Shown here piece after piece: positions 1 through 7,582 of a DNA stretch of 64,000 bases. The notes beneath the pieces were generated by a model. It was not told where the DNA came from and did no database searches. It worked only from the letters and a program-made list of their open reading frames with translations. Positions within the stretch are counted from its first letter, which is position 1. Every line of letters starts with the position of its first letter. Both the position numbers and the translations under genes were made by a program. Source of the stretch: Pseudomonadales bacterium (GTDB lineage: Bacteria > Pseudomonadota > Gammaproteobacteria > Pseudomonadales > Azotimanducaceae); assembly GCA_041395945.1 (NCBI GenBank), contig JAWKZN010000001.1, positions 2,604,001-2,668,000 on the forward strand, in the 5' to 3' direction.

Positions 1-1008
1 GATCTGGCCGAGCATGCCGGGCACGTTGCGATTGGTGATCGCGATCCGGTTGCCCCCCACGGGTTCCAGGTTCACCGCCGGAAAATTGACCGAATTGCGG
101 ATATTGCCGGTTTCAAGAAACTCGACGAGCTGCTCCGCCGCCATGACCGCGCAGTTCTCTTCCGCCTCGTCCGTGCTGGCGCCGAGGTGCGGCGTAAGCC
201 GCACATTGGGATGCTCGGTGAGGCCGGGTACCGGAAAGTCTGCAACATAGAGGCCCACGCGACCATCGTCCAGACACTTTTTGAGTGCCAGGGTGTCCAC
301 GATCGGCTGGCGGGCAAAATTCAGCAGCACACTGCCCTTACGAAAAGAGCGCAGGCTCTCCTCATTGATCATGCCCCGGGTTTCCGCCATCAACGGCACA
401 TGCAGGGTCACGTAATCGGAACGGGAGAAAAGACTCGGCAGGTTCTCCATGCGTTGAACCTCACTGGGCAAACGCCAGGCGGCATCCACTGAGATTGCCG
501 GATCGAAGCCCAGCACTTTCATACCCATGTCCAGCGCGGCCCGGGCGACCAGCGATCCAATCGCACCGAGCCCCACCACACCAAGCGACTTGCCATAGAG
601 CTCACGACCCTTGAAGCGTTTCTTTTCAGCCTCGACCAGACGATCCAGTTCTGCTTCGTCAGCGATTCCTTTCAGGCTCATTACGAACTGTATGCCGCCC
701 ACGATATCCCGGGCAGACAGCAGCAGCGCTGCCATGACAAGCTCTTTCACCGAGTTTGCATTGGCACCCGGAGTATTGAAAACGACGATGCCACGCTCAG
801 TGCATTCTGCGACCGGCACATTGTTGAAACCGGCACCCGCCCGGGCTACGGCACGGACGCTCTGACTGAGCTGTGCGCCCTCGAGCTGATGAGAACGCAG
901 CAGTATCGCATGCGGATCCGCTATTTCGGAGCTCACTTCATAGCGGTCCCGCGGAAACCGTTCGAGGCCGCGCACGGCGATCTGATTGTAGGTTCTGATT
1001 TTGTACAT
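1..1008 (-). CDS. serA: D-3-phosphoglycerate dehydrogenase, partial (C-terminus beyond the window)
   Basis: Catalyses NAD-dependent oxidation of 3-phosphoglycerate to 3-phosphohydroxypyruvate, the first step of serine synthesis, in the cytosol. From ATG at 1008 the minus strand stays open for 336 codons and runs off the left edge. The first ~100 residues belong to the substrate-binding fold, including the ARAGAGFNNVP stretch. A Rossmann motif GLGAIG lies at residues 146-151. The last visible residues (NRIAITNRNVPGMLGQI) look like the start of an ACT domain, so the full protein is probably the ~390-residue ACT-containing form. It is separated from the next gene (murG, same strand) by 78 nt. 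The start is supported by the fit of the N-terminus (MYKIRTYNQIAVRG) to the family. The family is clear. Whether serine inhibits it through the ACT domain cannot be judged from a partial gene. Confidence 0.93.
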   Translation of the reverse strand, partial: MYKIRTYNQIAVRGLERFPRDRYEVSSEIADPHAILLRSHQLEGAQLSQSVRAVARAGAGFNNVPVAECTERGIVVFNTPGANANSVKELVMAALLLSARDIVGGIQFVMSLKGIADEAELDRLVEAEKKRFKGRELYGKSLGVVGLGAIGSLVARAALDMGMKVLGFDPAISVDAAWRLPSEVQRMENLPSLFSRSDYVTLHVPLMAETRGMINEESLRSFRKGSVLLNFARQPIVDTLALKKCLDDGRVGLYVADFPVPGLTEHPNVRLTPHLGASTDEAEENCAVMAAEQLVEFLETGNIRNSVNFPAVNLEPVGGNRIAITNRNVPGMLGQI

Positions 1009-1086
1009 CACAGGGTCCTTCACTTTCGAATAGGGTTCGCACCGGGGCCTGATCTCCACCGGCATCCCGTGCGGGCGCCCGACCGC

Positions 1087-2142
1087 TCAGGCAGCTTTGA
1101 CGGCCTCTGTGATCGCCTCACAGATGAGACGTACCGAGTCCGGCGGCTGGAAGCCGGCCATTCTGCCAGAATGCGTCTCTTCCAGCGCATCGATTACCAG
1201 TGCGACAAGCGGCTGTGGCGCGAGATCCTCTTCCTGCAGCACCCGGCTGAATCCCTGGCGCCGGGCATAGGCGGCATTCTCTATCTGATCTCCCCGGCTG
1301 GCCTTACGCGAAAGCGGCACCAGGATGTTGGGCTTACCCAGGCACAGCAGCTCATACAGGGTGTTAGCACCCGCTCTGGAAACCACCAGATCCGCACAGG
1401 CCAGCAGGTCCCCCCAGGCGTCGCTGACAAACTCGAATTCATGGAAGCCGGTCCGCTCGATGCCGCTGAGCTTGCCCGGTCCACACACCAGAACGACATC
1501 CGCTTCGGGCAGCAGTTGCGGGAGCGCTGCGCGCACCACCGCATTGAGCCGGTCCGCGCCGAGACTGCCACCGGTGACCAGCAGGATCCGTCGCCCGGCA
1601 TCCACACCCAGGAGCGCGCGGCCGCGTTCCGGGCTGCCATCAAGCAGAGCCTGGCGCACCGGTGTCCCCGTGCAGATGAGCCGGCCCGCAAAGCGCGCAG
1701 GCTTAGTGTCCGGAAAATTCACACAGAGGCTGTGCACGAAGGGCAAGGCGAGCCGGTTGGCCAGACCGGGTGTAAGGTCGGACTCGTGTGCCACCACAGG
1801 AATCCGCCACAGACCGGCGGCGAGCACGAGGGGAAAACTCACAAAGCCCCCTTTGGAAAACACCACGTCAGCCTTCAGCCGCTTGAGCAGTACCAGTGCT
1901 TCGAGGATGCCGAACAGCACCTTGAAGGCGTCCAGGAAGTTTTCGAATGACAGATAGCGGCGCAGTTTGCCCGCCGCGATGCCGTGATAGGCGATCGGCA
2001 GATCACCGAGCAGCTGCGCCTCCAGCCCGGAGCGGCTGCCGACAAAGCTGACCCGGTGTCCCTCGGCAAGCAGCGCCTGTATCACGGGAATGGCGGGCAC
2101 CACATGCCCCGCCGTACCACCACCGGTGCAGACCACGTGCAT
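1087..2142 (-). CDS. murG: MurG-type UDP-GlcNAc:undecaprenyl-PP-MurNAc-pentapeptide GlcNAc transferase (Firmicutes-like MurG2 form)
   Basis: MurG adds GlcNAc to lipid I to make lipid II on the inner face of the cytoplasmic membrane. This 351-residue protein has the GT28 glycine loop GGGTAGH at residues 7-13, a second glycine loop VTGGSLGA and the donor-binding region VVSRAGANTLYELL. The body (GKLRRYL, FSKGGFVS, HESDLTPGLANR, RKASRGDQIENA) reads like the second MurG of Bacillus cereus-type bacteria and differs at each of these places from E. coli MurG as I remember it. Its start overlaps the hda stop by one base (TGATG), so translation is probably coupled. It lies outside any division/cell-wall cluster. 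A canonical murG may exist elsewhere in the genome, in which case this copy could have another acceptor. The glycosyltransferase family is sure; the exact substrate is inferred. Confidence 0.85.
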   Translation of the reverse strand: MHVVCTGGGTAGHVVPAIPVIQALLAEGHRVSFVGSRSGLEAQLLGDLPIAYHGIAAGKLRRYLSFENFLDAFKVLFGILEALVLLKRLKADVVFSKGGFVSFPLVLAAGLWRIPVVAHESDLTPGLANRLALPFVHSLCVNFPDTKPARFAGRLICTGTPVRQALLDGSPERGRALLGVDAGRRILLVTGGSLGADRLNAVVRAALPQLLPEADVVLVCGPGKLSGIERTGFHEFEFVSDAWGDLLACADLVVSRAGANTLYELLCLGKPNILVPLSRKASRGDQIENAAYARRQGFSRVLQEEDLAPQPLVALVIDALEETHSGRMAGFQPPDSVRLICEAITEAVKAA

Positions 2143-2840
2143 CAGAGCTCCAGAACCGCTTTGAGCAGGGGAATCGTGAGTCGACGCTGGGCAGCGAGGG
2201 CGGCGAGATCCAGGGCTTCCAGCTGTTCCAGCAGATCCGGCAGATGACGGCTGGAGCGGTGCAGCCAGAAATCCAGCACGGCTTCATCGAGGGTCAGCCC
2301 CTTGCGCCTGGCCACCAGGGTGAGCACATCGCGCAGGCCATCGTCATCCAGGGGTTGTACCTCGAAGACTTCCAGACCACGCATGCGCGAGGCCAGATCC
2401 GCCAGGGCGAAGTCGAGCTTCGTCGGGGCGGCCGCAGACGCCACCAGCAGGCGCCGTCCGCTGGCGAGGAGCCCCTGATAAAGCGCCATGAGTGCGCTTT
2501 CTCTGGCGACTGAGCCCAGCCAGGTCTGCAGATCATCGACAGCCACCAGATCGGCGTCCTCCAGCCCACTCAACAGATCGGGGTCCCGGGGCAGATCCGC
2601 CAGCGGCAGGTAGGCTGAGCGTCTGCCAGCTGCGGTAAATCGGTGGCAGGTCGCCTGCAGCAGATGGCTGCAGCCGCGCCCTTTCTGTCCCCACAGAAAC
2701 AGCCCGGAAAAAACCCCGGCCGCAGTAAGATTCTCGAGACGGTTCACCAGTTCAGCGTTGCGGCCCGCATGAAAATTTTCGAAGTCGCACAACGCATTGA
2801 GCCGCAGCGGAATCGTCAGCTGGCGGAGCTGATCGCTCAC
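2142..2840 (-). CDS. hda: DnaA regulatory inactivator Hda (DnaA-like AAA+ protein)
   Basis: Hda binds the sliding clamp and stimulates ATP hydrolysis on DnaA after initiation, resetting the initiator. The 232-residue protein has the size of the family, with a single AAA+ module and no DNA-binding domain IV. The clamp-binding peptide QLTIPL is at residues 7-12. The Walker A region is a degenerate WGQKGRGCSHLL and the Walker B region reads LVAVDDL. The start is GTG at 2840, overlapping the upstream phosphatidyltransferase stop in a 4-base GTGA. The stop overlaps the murG start by one base. A place between purM/DUF2066 and other housekeeping genes matches the Pseudomonas arrangement as I recall it. 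Confidence is high. The alternative name DnaA-related protein describes the same family. Confidence 0.92.
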   Translation of the reverse strand: MSDQLRQLTIPLRLNALCDFENFHAGRNAELVNRLENLTAAGVFSGLFLWGQKGRGCSHLLQATCHRFTAAGRRSAYLPLADLPRDPDLLSGLEDADLVAVDDLQTWLGSVARESALMALYQGLLASGRRLLVASAAAPTKLDFALADLASRMRGLEVFEVQPLDDDGLRDVLTLVARRKGLTLDEAVLDFWLHRSSRHLPDLLEQLEALDLAALAAQRRLTIPLLKAVLEL

Positions 2841-3433
2841 GCGGAGCGGCGCCTGTTGTGCCAGGCCCGGCGGCCCCAGGTGAACACGTAATCGAGGCCG
2901 GAGCCGATACCCAGCACTGCCAGAATGTAGAAGCAGTAGGGGTCCACCAGCTGCCCGGCGGTGGTACTGAGGAACGGAAACTCACACAGCTCGACCAGCA
3001 GCAGCAGCAGCATGACGATCTGCATGGCGGTGTTGGCTTTGCTGATAAACGTAGGCGCAAACTCGATCTGCTCGAAGAGCAGTCTATAGAGACCTGCCCC
3101 GCTGAGAATCACCGCATCCCGCCCGACCGCAATCGCGGCCACCCAGATCGGAATGTGCCCCTGCACGGTGAAAGCGATGAACATGGCCGCCACCAGCAGT
3201 TTGTCCGCCACCGGATCCATCGCGGCACCGAAACGGCTGGTCCAGCCGAACTGCCGTGCCATCCAGCCATCCAGCGCATCACTCGCGCCGGCAATGCTCA
3301 TCAGCACCAGGGCGTCCACATAGCGATCTTCGAGCAGCAGCCAGGCGGTGGGCACCACCAGCAGGATGCGTATCGTCGTGATCACATTGGGGAGCTGGGA
3401 AATCTGCACGATCGCTGTCAGCGCACCCGCCAT
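2837..3433 (-). CDS. CDP-alcohol phosphatidyltransferase family membrane protein (PgsA-like)
   Basis: Members transfer a phosphatidyl group from CDP-diacylglycerol to an alcohol, often glycerol-3-phosphate, in the inner membrane. The complete family signature is visible: D-x2-DG-x2-AR-x8-G-x3-D-x3-D, read as DALDGWMARQF then G and DPVAD around residues 52-76. Hydrophobic segments surround it and continue through the 198-residue chain. It overlaps hda by 4 bases downstream and is overlapped for 16 bases by the end of the DUF2066 gene upstream, so the four minus-strand genes look like one operon. The head-group alcohol cannot be read from sequence. PgsA (phosphatidylglycerophosphate synthase) is possible, but many gammaproteobacteria carry a second uncharacterised paralogue next to hda and this may be that gene. 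Confidence 0.88.
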   Translation of the reverse strand: MAGALTAIVQISQLPNVITTIRILLVVPTAWLLLEDRYVDALVLMSIAGASDALDGWMARQFGWTSRFGAAMDPVADKLLVAAMFIAFTVQGHIPIWVAAIAVGRDAVILSGAGLYRLLFEQIEFAPTFISKANTAMQIVMLLLLLVELCEFPFLSTTAGQLVDPYCFYILAVLGIGSGLDYVFTWGRRAWHNRRRSA

Positions 3434-4569
3434 ACCAGACTGAGGTCGCTGATCGGTGAAATGGCCAGCTGGTCTTCGAAGAGCCTGCCGTCGGCGCTGA
3501 ACAGGCGCATGAGCTGCTCCACGGAGGCGGGAGTGGTGAGGCGCACCAGCAGCCGGTCCCCCATCAGTTCCGCCACATCCACCTGTTCGATGAACTCCAG
3601 CCCGCCGAAATAGCGCAGCAGCGATCCATAGTCTGCGGCACTGCGCAATCCGGAAACGGCAATCAGCAGCTGGCCCGCCGCGCGCCCGAGCACGGCGCGT
3701 CGATCGGCAAGTTCCGTGGCCACCAGGTCCACTGCAGCGCCGGCCTGTTCCGCGAGGTCTGCACCTTCACCACTGAAGGTCAGCTCCTCTCCGTCGATCC
3801 AGAACACCCAGTCGCTCACCCAGCCCGTCTGTGCCTGCAGTTCGGCGCGACCGACAACCACCACATCCGCGCCGTAGCGCGCGGCGGCGGGTTCGAGAAC
3901 CTGGGTCAGCCTGCCCCATACCGCGGCTTCGGAGACATTCATCTGATCTTCAAGATCGAGCAGGGGCAGGGTCAGTGGCAGTCCCCGCACACGGGCTCGG
4001 CGCTGCATCGCCTGGGCAACTTCCGCGGCCAGTGGCATTTCCGGTCGCGCGCCGAGCAGAGTCCGCGCGCCCCCTTCCTGAAGGACGACCCAGACCAGCA
4101 CCTGCTCACGCACAGATCGCCAGATCGGCAGCTGGGCGCGTTTGATCAGTTCCTGCACGGGCTGCGGATCAAACTGCACCACCAGATCCAGGGCACCGGA
4201 CGGCACATCCGGGCCGGACCGGGCCTCGGCAAAGCGGAACTGGCTGTAGTAGGACTCCGGTGAAGCCAGAGCCCGCGCTACTTCCGGGGTACGGGGCACA
4301 TAGGCGAGACCGGACAGGCGGCCAAGCAGTTCCAGCAGGGCTGCTGAGGACGCAGCGCCACGGTCCTCGGCGCTCTGGGAAGCCACAGGCACCGCAACCT
4401 CGTACAGCCAGGGTACCGGCGCGACCGACCAGGCGGCGCTGCCGGTCAGGCTGCCGATCAGCAGAATTACCTGTGCAGCGCTCGCGACCACGACAGCGCC
4501 GGCAGCCTGCGCCGCCGCTGTTGCAGATCTCGCCGCAGATTTCACCGCAGCAATCACTTCCGATCGCAC
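3418..4569 (-). CDS. DUF2066 domain-containing protein, probable exported protein
   Basis: A conserved protein of unknown function usually found beside purM and hda in gammaproteobacteria. The open frame continues to 4746, but that stretch runs through the purM promoter region and does not look coding. I place the start at GTG 4569; GTG codons at 4557 and 4545 are alternatives. From there a short charged stretch precedes a hydrophobic Ala/Val-rich segment (AQVILLIGSL), consistent with a signal peptide or anchor, then LYEVAVPVASQSAEDRGAA, the usual opening of DUF2066. The rest is a mixed alpha/beta domain of about 340 residues ending WRVR. It overlaps the start of the phosphatidyltransferase gene by 16 bases. 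No catalytic motif is recognised. The family name rests on this opening and on the neighbours. Confidence 0.8.
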   Translation of the reverse strand: MRSEVIAAVKSAARSATAAAQAAGAVVVASAAQVILLIGSLTGSAAWSVAPVPWLYEVAVPVASQSAEDRGAASSAALLELLGRLSGLAYVPRTPEVARALASPESYYSQFRFAEARSGPDVPSGALDLVVQFDPQPVQELIKRAQLPIWRSVREQVLVWVVLQEGGARTLLGARPEMPLAAEVAQAMQRRARVRGLPLTLPLLDLEDQMNVSEAAVWGRLTQVLEPAAARYGADVVVVGRAELQAQTGWVSDWVFWIDGEELTFSGEGADLAEQAGAAVDLVATELADRRAVLGRAAGQLLIAVSGLRSAADYGSLLRYFGGLEFIEQVDVAELMGDRLLVRLTTPASVEQLMRLFSADGRLFEDQLAISPISDLSLVWRVR

Positions 4570-4665
4570 TGCAGGGGCCGTTCGCCCACCTTGCCCTCTC
4601 ACCAAGAGGCCAGCTCCAACGCCGCAAAAGGGCGGCAAGTTTACCGAATTTGGCGCTCGGAGGTC

Positions 4666-4674
4666 TGATACACT
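4666..4674 (+). promoter_or_regulatory. Possible extended -10 element upstream of purM
   Basis: TGATACACT reads as an extended -10 (TG-N-TAcAcT). It lies in the gap between the divergent DUF2066 gene and purM. No good -35 is seen at 16-18 nt upstream. If used, transcription would begin near 4681, giving a very short leader for the ATG at 4687. Confidence 0.35.
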
Positions 4675-4686
4675 CTCGCCCCCATT

Positions 4687-5832
4687 TTGCTGATGCTGGC
4701 CACGGAATTGGGTTCCCGAAAACAGAGCGACGCACCCGGCGCCCACCCCCAGGGCGGATCAGCCGGCACAGCGGAAAATGCACCAAAAAAGAGCCTCACC
4801 TACCGGGATGCCGGTGTCGATATCGACGCCGGGGATGAGCTCATCCGTCGCATCGGCCCGGCCGCCCGGGCGACGAGCCGCCCTGAACTGCTGAGCGGTC
4901 TGGGTGGTTTTGCCGCCCTTGCAGAACTGCCCGCAGGGTACAGGCAGCCGGTGCTGGTGACCGGAACAGACGGTGTCGGCACCAAACTCAAACTTGCCAT
5001 CGACCACGATCGCCACGACACCGTCGGCCAGGATCTGGTGGCCATGTGTGTGAACGACGTGCTGGTGACCGGCGCCGAGCCCTTCCTGTTCCTCGACTAC
5101 TACGCCACCGGTAAACTCGACGTCGATGTCGCCGAGCGGGTGATCAAAGGCATCGCCCTGGGTTGCGAACTTGCCGGTTGCGCACTGGTTGGTGGCGAAA
5201 CGGCAGAAATGCCCGGCTTCTACAGCGGCGGCGACTACGATCTCGCCGGGTTCTGTGTGGGCGTGGTCGAAAAATCTGAAATCATCAGCGGTGCGGACCT
5301 CACTCCGGGCGATGTCCTCATCGGCCTGCCCAGCAGCGGCCCCCACTCCAACGGTTATTCCCTGATCCGCAGAATCCTCGAAGACCGTACGCTCCTGCCT
5401 TCACCGAAGATGCTCGATGAACTGCTGGCACCCACCCGCATCTACGCAAAATCGGTACTGCAACTGCGCCGCCGTCTTGCCGCAGCAGCCAACCCCGGTC
5501 CCGGCATCAAAGGAATGGCGCACATCACCGGCGGTGGTGTGCTGGAGAATCTGCCCCGGATGTGGTCCGGGCGGCCGCTTGCGGCCCTGATCGATGTCGA
5601 CAGCTGGCAGCGGGCCGATGTGTTCAGCTGGCTGCAGCAGGCGGGCAATGTGGCAGAGCGGGAAATGCTGCGGACTTTCAACTGCGGCCTGGGCTTTGTC
5701 ATTGCCGTGCAGGCAGATCAGCTGGATGCGGCCATCGCCCTGCTCGAGGAAGCCGGTGAACATCCCCGCCGCATCGGCACTCTGGTCGATCCGGGTACCC
5801 GGGCCGGCAGCGGACAACTGCTGATCGGCTGA
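4687..5832 (+). CDS. purM: Phosphoribosylformylglycinamidine cyclo-ligase (AIR synthetase)
   Basis: Converts FGAM to aminoimidazole ribonucleotide with ATP, step five of purine synthesis. The family core is intact: SLTYRDAGVDIDAG near the N-terminus, VTGTDGVGTKLKLA, CVNDVLVTGAEP, LVGGETAEMPGFY and GMAHITGGG. The 381-codon frame begins with about 35 residues not present in E. coli PurM (MLMLATELGSRKQ and onward). The true start may therefore lie downstream, although the only in-frame ATGs are 4687 and 4693 and no clear ribosome-binding site helps to choose. It is divergent from the DUF2066-hda genes. Unlike Pseudomonas, no purN follows: the next gene, dcd, is convergent and only 8 nt away. The enzyme assignment is secure and the start is not. 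Confidence 0.95.
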   Translation: MLMLATELGSRKQSDAPGAHPQGGSAGTAENAPKKSLTYRDAGVDIDAGDELIRRIGPAARATSRPELLSGLGGFAALAELPAGYRQPVLVTGTDGVGTKLKLAIDHDRHDTVGQDLVAMCVNDVLVTGAEPFLFLDYYATGKLDVDVAERVIKGIALGCELAGCALVGGETAEMPGFYSGGDYDLAGFCVGVVEKSEIISGADLTPGDVLIGLPSSGPHSNGYSLIRRILEDRTLLPSPKMLDELLAPTRIYAKSVLQLRRRLAAAANPGPGIKGMAHITGGGVLENLPRMWSGRPLAALIDVDSWQRADVFSWLQQAGNVAEREMLRTFNCGLGFVIAVQADQLDAAIALLEEAGEHPRRIGTLVDPGTRAGSGQLLIG

Positions 5833-5840
5833 ATCGACCG

Positions 5841-6404
5841 TCAGGTTCTGGGCAGGGTTACCCCGCGCTGGCCCTGATACTTCCCGCCCCGCGCCTTGTA
5901 AGTGACCTCGCACTGCTCATCCGACTGGAAGAACAGCATCTGGGCAACACCTTCGTTGGCATAGATCTTCGCCGGCAGGGTGGTGGTGTTGGAAAATTCC
6001 AGGGTCACATGCCCCTCCCACTCCGGCTCCAGCGGCGTGACATTGACGATGATGCCGCAGCGCGCGTAGGTCGATTTACCCAGGCAGATGGTCAGCACAT
6101 CAGACGGTATCCGGAAGTACTCGACGGTGCTGGCCAGCGCGAAAGAATTCGGCGGTATCACACAGACATCGCCGCGCACGTCGACAAAACTGCGCTCGTC
6201 GAATTTCTTCGGATCCACCGTGGCGGAGAAGATGTTGGTGAACACCTTGAAGTCCGGCGCGCAGCGCACATCGTAGCCGTAACTCGAGGTGCCATAGGAA
6301 ATCACCTTCTCCGAGCCCGAGTAGCGTACCTGGGCCGGTTCGAAAGGATCGATCATGCCTTTCTCCGCCATTTCGCGGATCCAGCGGTCAGATTTGATCG
6401 TCAT
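5841..6404 (-). CDS. dcd: dCTP deaminase
   Basis: Deaminates dCTP to dUTP, feeding dTMP synthesis; a homotrimeric cytosolic enzyme. The 187-residue length is typical. Visible family motifs are SSYGYDVR (residues ~40-47), the nucleotide-binding LGKSTYARCGI, and VTPLEPEWEGHVTLEFSN, which carries the catalytic glutamate region. The C-terminus GGKYQGQRGVTLPR is the usual phosphate-clamping tail. It is transcribed with apbC upstream on the same strand (34 nt apart). Its end faces purM with 8 nt between and no obvious terminator. The order dcd-apbC/metG matches Pseudomonas as I recall. Confidence 0.96.
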   Translation of the reverse strand: MTIKSDRWIREMAEKGMIDPFEPAQVRYSGSEKVISYGTSSYGYDVRCAPDFKVFTNIFSATVDPKKFDERSFVDVRGDVCVIPPNSFALASTVEYFRIPSDVLTICLGKSTYARCGIIVNVTPLEPEWEGHVTLEFSNTTTLPAKIYANEGVAQMLFFQSDEQCEVTYKARGGKYQGQRGVTLPRT

Positions 6405-6438
6405 GAAAAATTCCCTCTGTCATCGTGCGCTCATCGAT

Positions 6439-7461
6439 CTAATCATCCGACATGGAGATTCTGGGTCCCGCAGCTGCGCTGCTGCTGCGTTCCCACAGAC
6501 GCGCAGCCAGATGCCGGGCGGCGCGGCGGTATATGCCCGCCACGGCACCTTCAGGATCCGCCGCCACCGTCGGATTACCCCCGTCCGCCTGTTCACGGAT
6601 GGTCAGGGTCAGAGGCAGAGCCCCGAGCAGCGGCGTGTCAAACGCCGCCGCGATCCGTGCGCCACCACCACTGCCGAAAATGTCGCTGGCGGTGCCGCAC
6701 TTCGGGCAGATGAAGGTGCTCATGTTTTCGATTACCCCGAGTACCTCGATGTCCACCTTGCGGAACATCTCGATGCCTTTCTTCGCATCGAGCAGCGCGA
6801 TGTCCTGGGGCGTGGTGACGATGACGGCGCCGGAAACCGGGACGCGTTGCGAAAGGGTGAGCTGTATGTCGCCGGTGCCGGGCGGCATATCCACCACCAG
6901 ATAGTCCAGATCGTCCCAGGCTGTTTTGCCGAGCAGCTGCTGCAGGGCACCGGACACCATGGGCCCGCGCCACACCATGGGGGTTTCTTCGGTGATCAGG
7001 AAGCTCATGGACATGGCCTGGAGTCCGTGTGCCTTGATGGGCACGAAGGTGTCACCGCCGCGTATTTCCGGCCGCCGGCCTTCCGCCACCCCCAGCATCA
7101 TGCCCTGGCTCGGGCCGTAGATGTCTGCATCGAGCAGGCCGACCTTCGCCCCTTCCCGGTCCAGGGCCAGCGCCAGATTGACCGCCGTGGTGGATTTGCC
7201 GACACCGCCCTTGCCCGAGGCAACAGCGATCACATGGCGGATCTGGGGAACACCGCGCCCCGGCGGCGGTACGAACTGCAGATCGAGCTCGATATCCGGG
7301 GTGCCGAGAAACTCACCGAGCAGTCGCTGATACTCGGCAACCGCCCCCTGGGCCGGATAGCCGAGTGTCACACCAATGCGTTTACCGCTGGTCAGGATGC
7401 GGGCACCGAGTTCGCCCCAGGTCCGGCCGAGGAGCGGGTCGGGAAACTGCTCAATTTTCAT
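6439..7461 (-). CDS. apbC: Mrp/ApbC-type iron-sulfur cluster carrier ATPase
   Basis: Mrp/ApbC proteins bind a [4Fe-4S] cluster between subunits and deliver it to apo-enzymes. The 340 residues contain the deviant Walker A GKGGVGKS at 83-90, DADIYGPSQG at 111-120, the switch VVDMPPGTGD, and the cluster-binding CxxC (C252, C255; ICPKCG). The N-terminal ~70 residues replace the usual MIP18-like domain with a divergent version (LLGRTWGELGARILTSGKR). It is divergent from metG and upstream of dcd. A perfect TATAAT on its strand lies about 65 nt before the ATG. The C-terminal ~20 residues are Ser/Ala-rich and not conserved. Confidence 0.94.
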   Translation of the reverse strand: MKIEQFPDPLLGRTWGELGARILTSGKRIGVTLGYPAQGAVAEYQRLLGEFLGTPDIELDLQFVPPPGRGVPQIRHVIAVASGKGGVGKSTTAVNLALALDREGAKVGLLDADIYGPSQGMMLGVAEGRRPEIRGGDTFVPIKAHGLQAMSMSFLITEETPMVWRGPMVSGALQQLLGKTAWDDLDYLVVDMPPGTGDIQLTLSQRVPVSGAVIVTTPQDIALLDAKKGIEMFRKVDIEVLGVIENMSTFICPKCGTASDIFGSGGGARIAAAFDTPLLGALPLTLTIREQADGGNPTVAADPEGAVAGIYRRAARHLAARLWERSSSAAAGPRISMSDD

Positions 7462-7525
7462 TCTTCATCTCTTCGCGTCTCATCGCGTCGCGTCACACCA
7501 GGCTGGAAAAGCCCGAAAGCCGCGC

Positions 7526-7531
7526 ATTATA
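7526..7531 (-). promoter_or_regulatory. Candidate -10 box for apbC
   Basis: TATAAT on the minus strand, a perfect -10 hexamer, 64 nt before the apbC ATG in the apbC-metG gap. The -35 region at 16-17 nt spacing is poor, so this is only suggestive. Confidence 0.4.
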
Positions 7532-7544
7532 GGAGACTTGCAGT

Positions 7545-7550
7545 TATAGT
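7545..7550 (+). promoter_or_regulatory. Candidate -10 box for metG
   Basis: TATAGT, one mismatch from consensus, 32 nt before the metG ATG. No convincing -35 is visible. Together with the minus-strand TATAAT 14 nt away it would form a back-to-back promoter. Confidence 0.3.
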
Positions 7551-7582
7551 CGCGGTTTTTCCGACCTGCACTTCTTTCGCGC

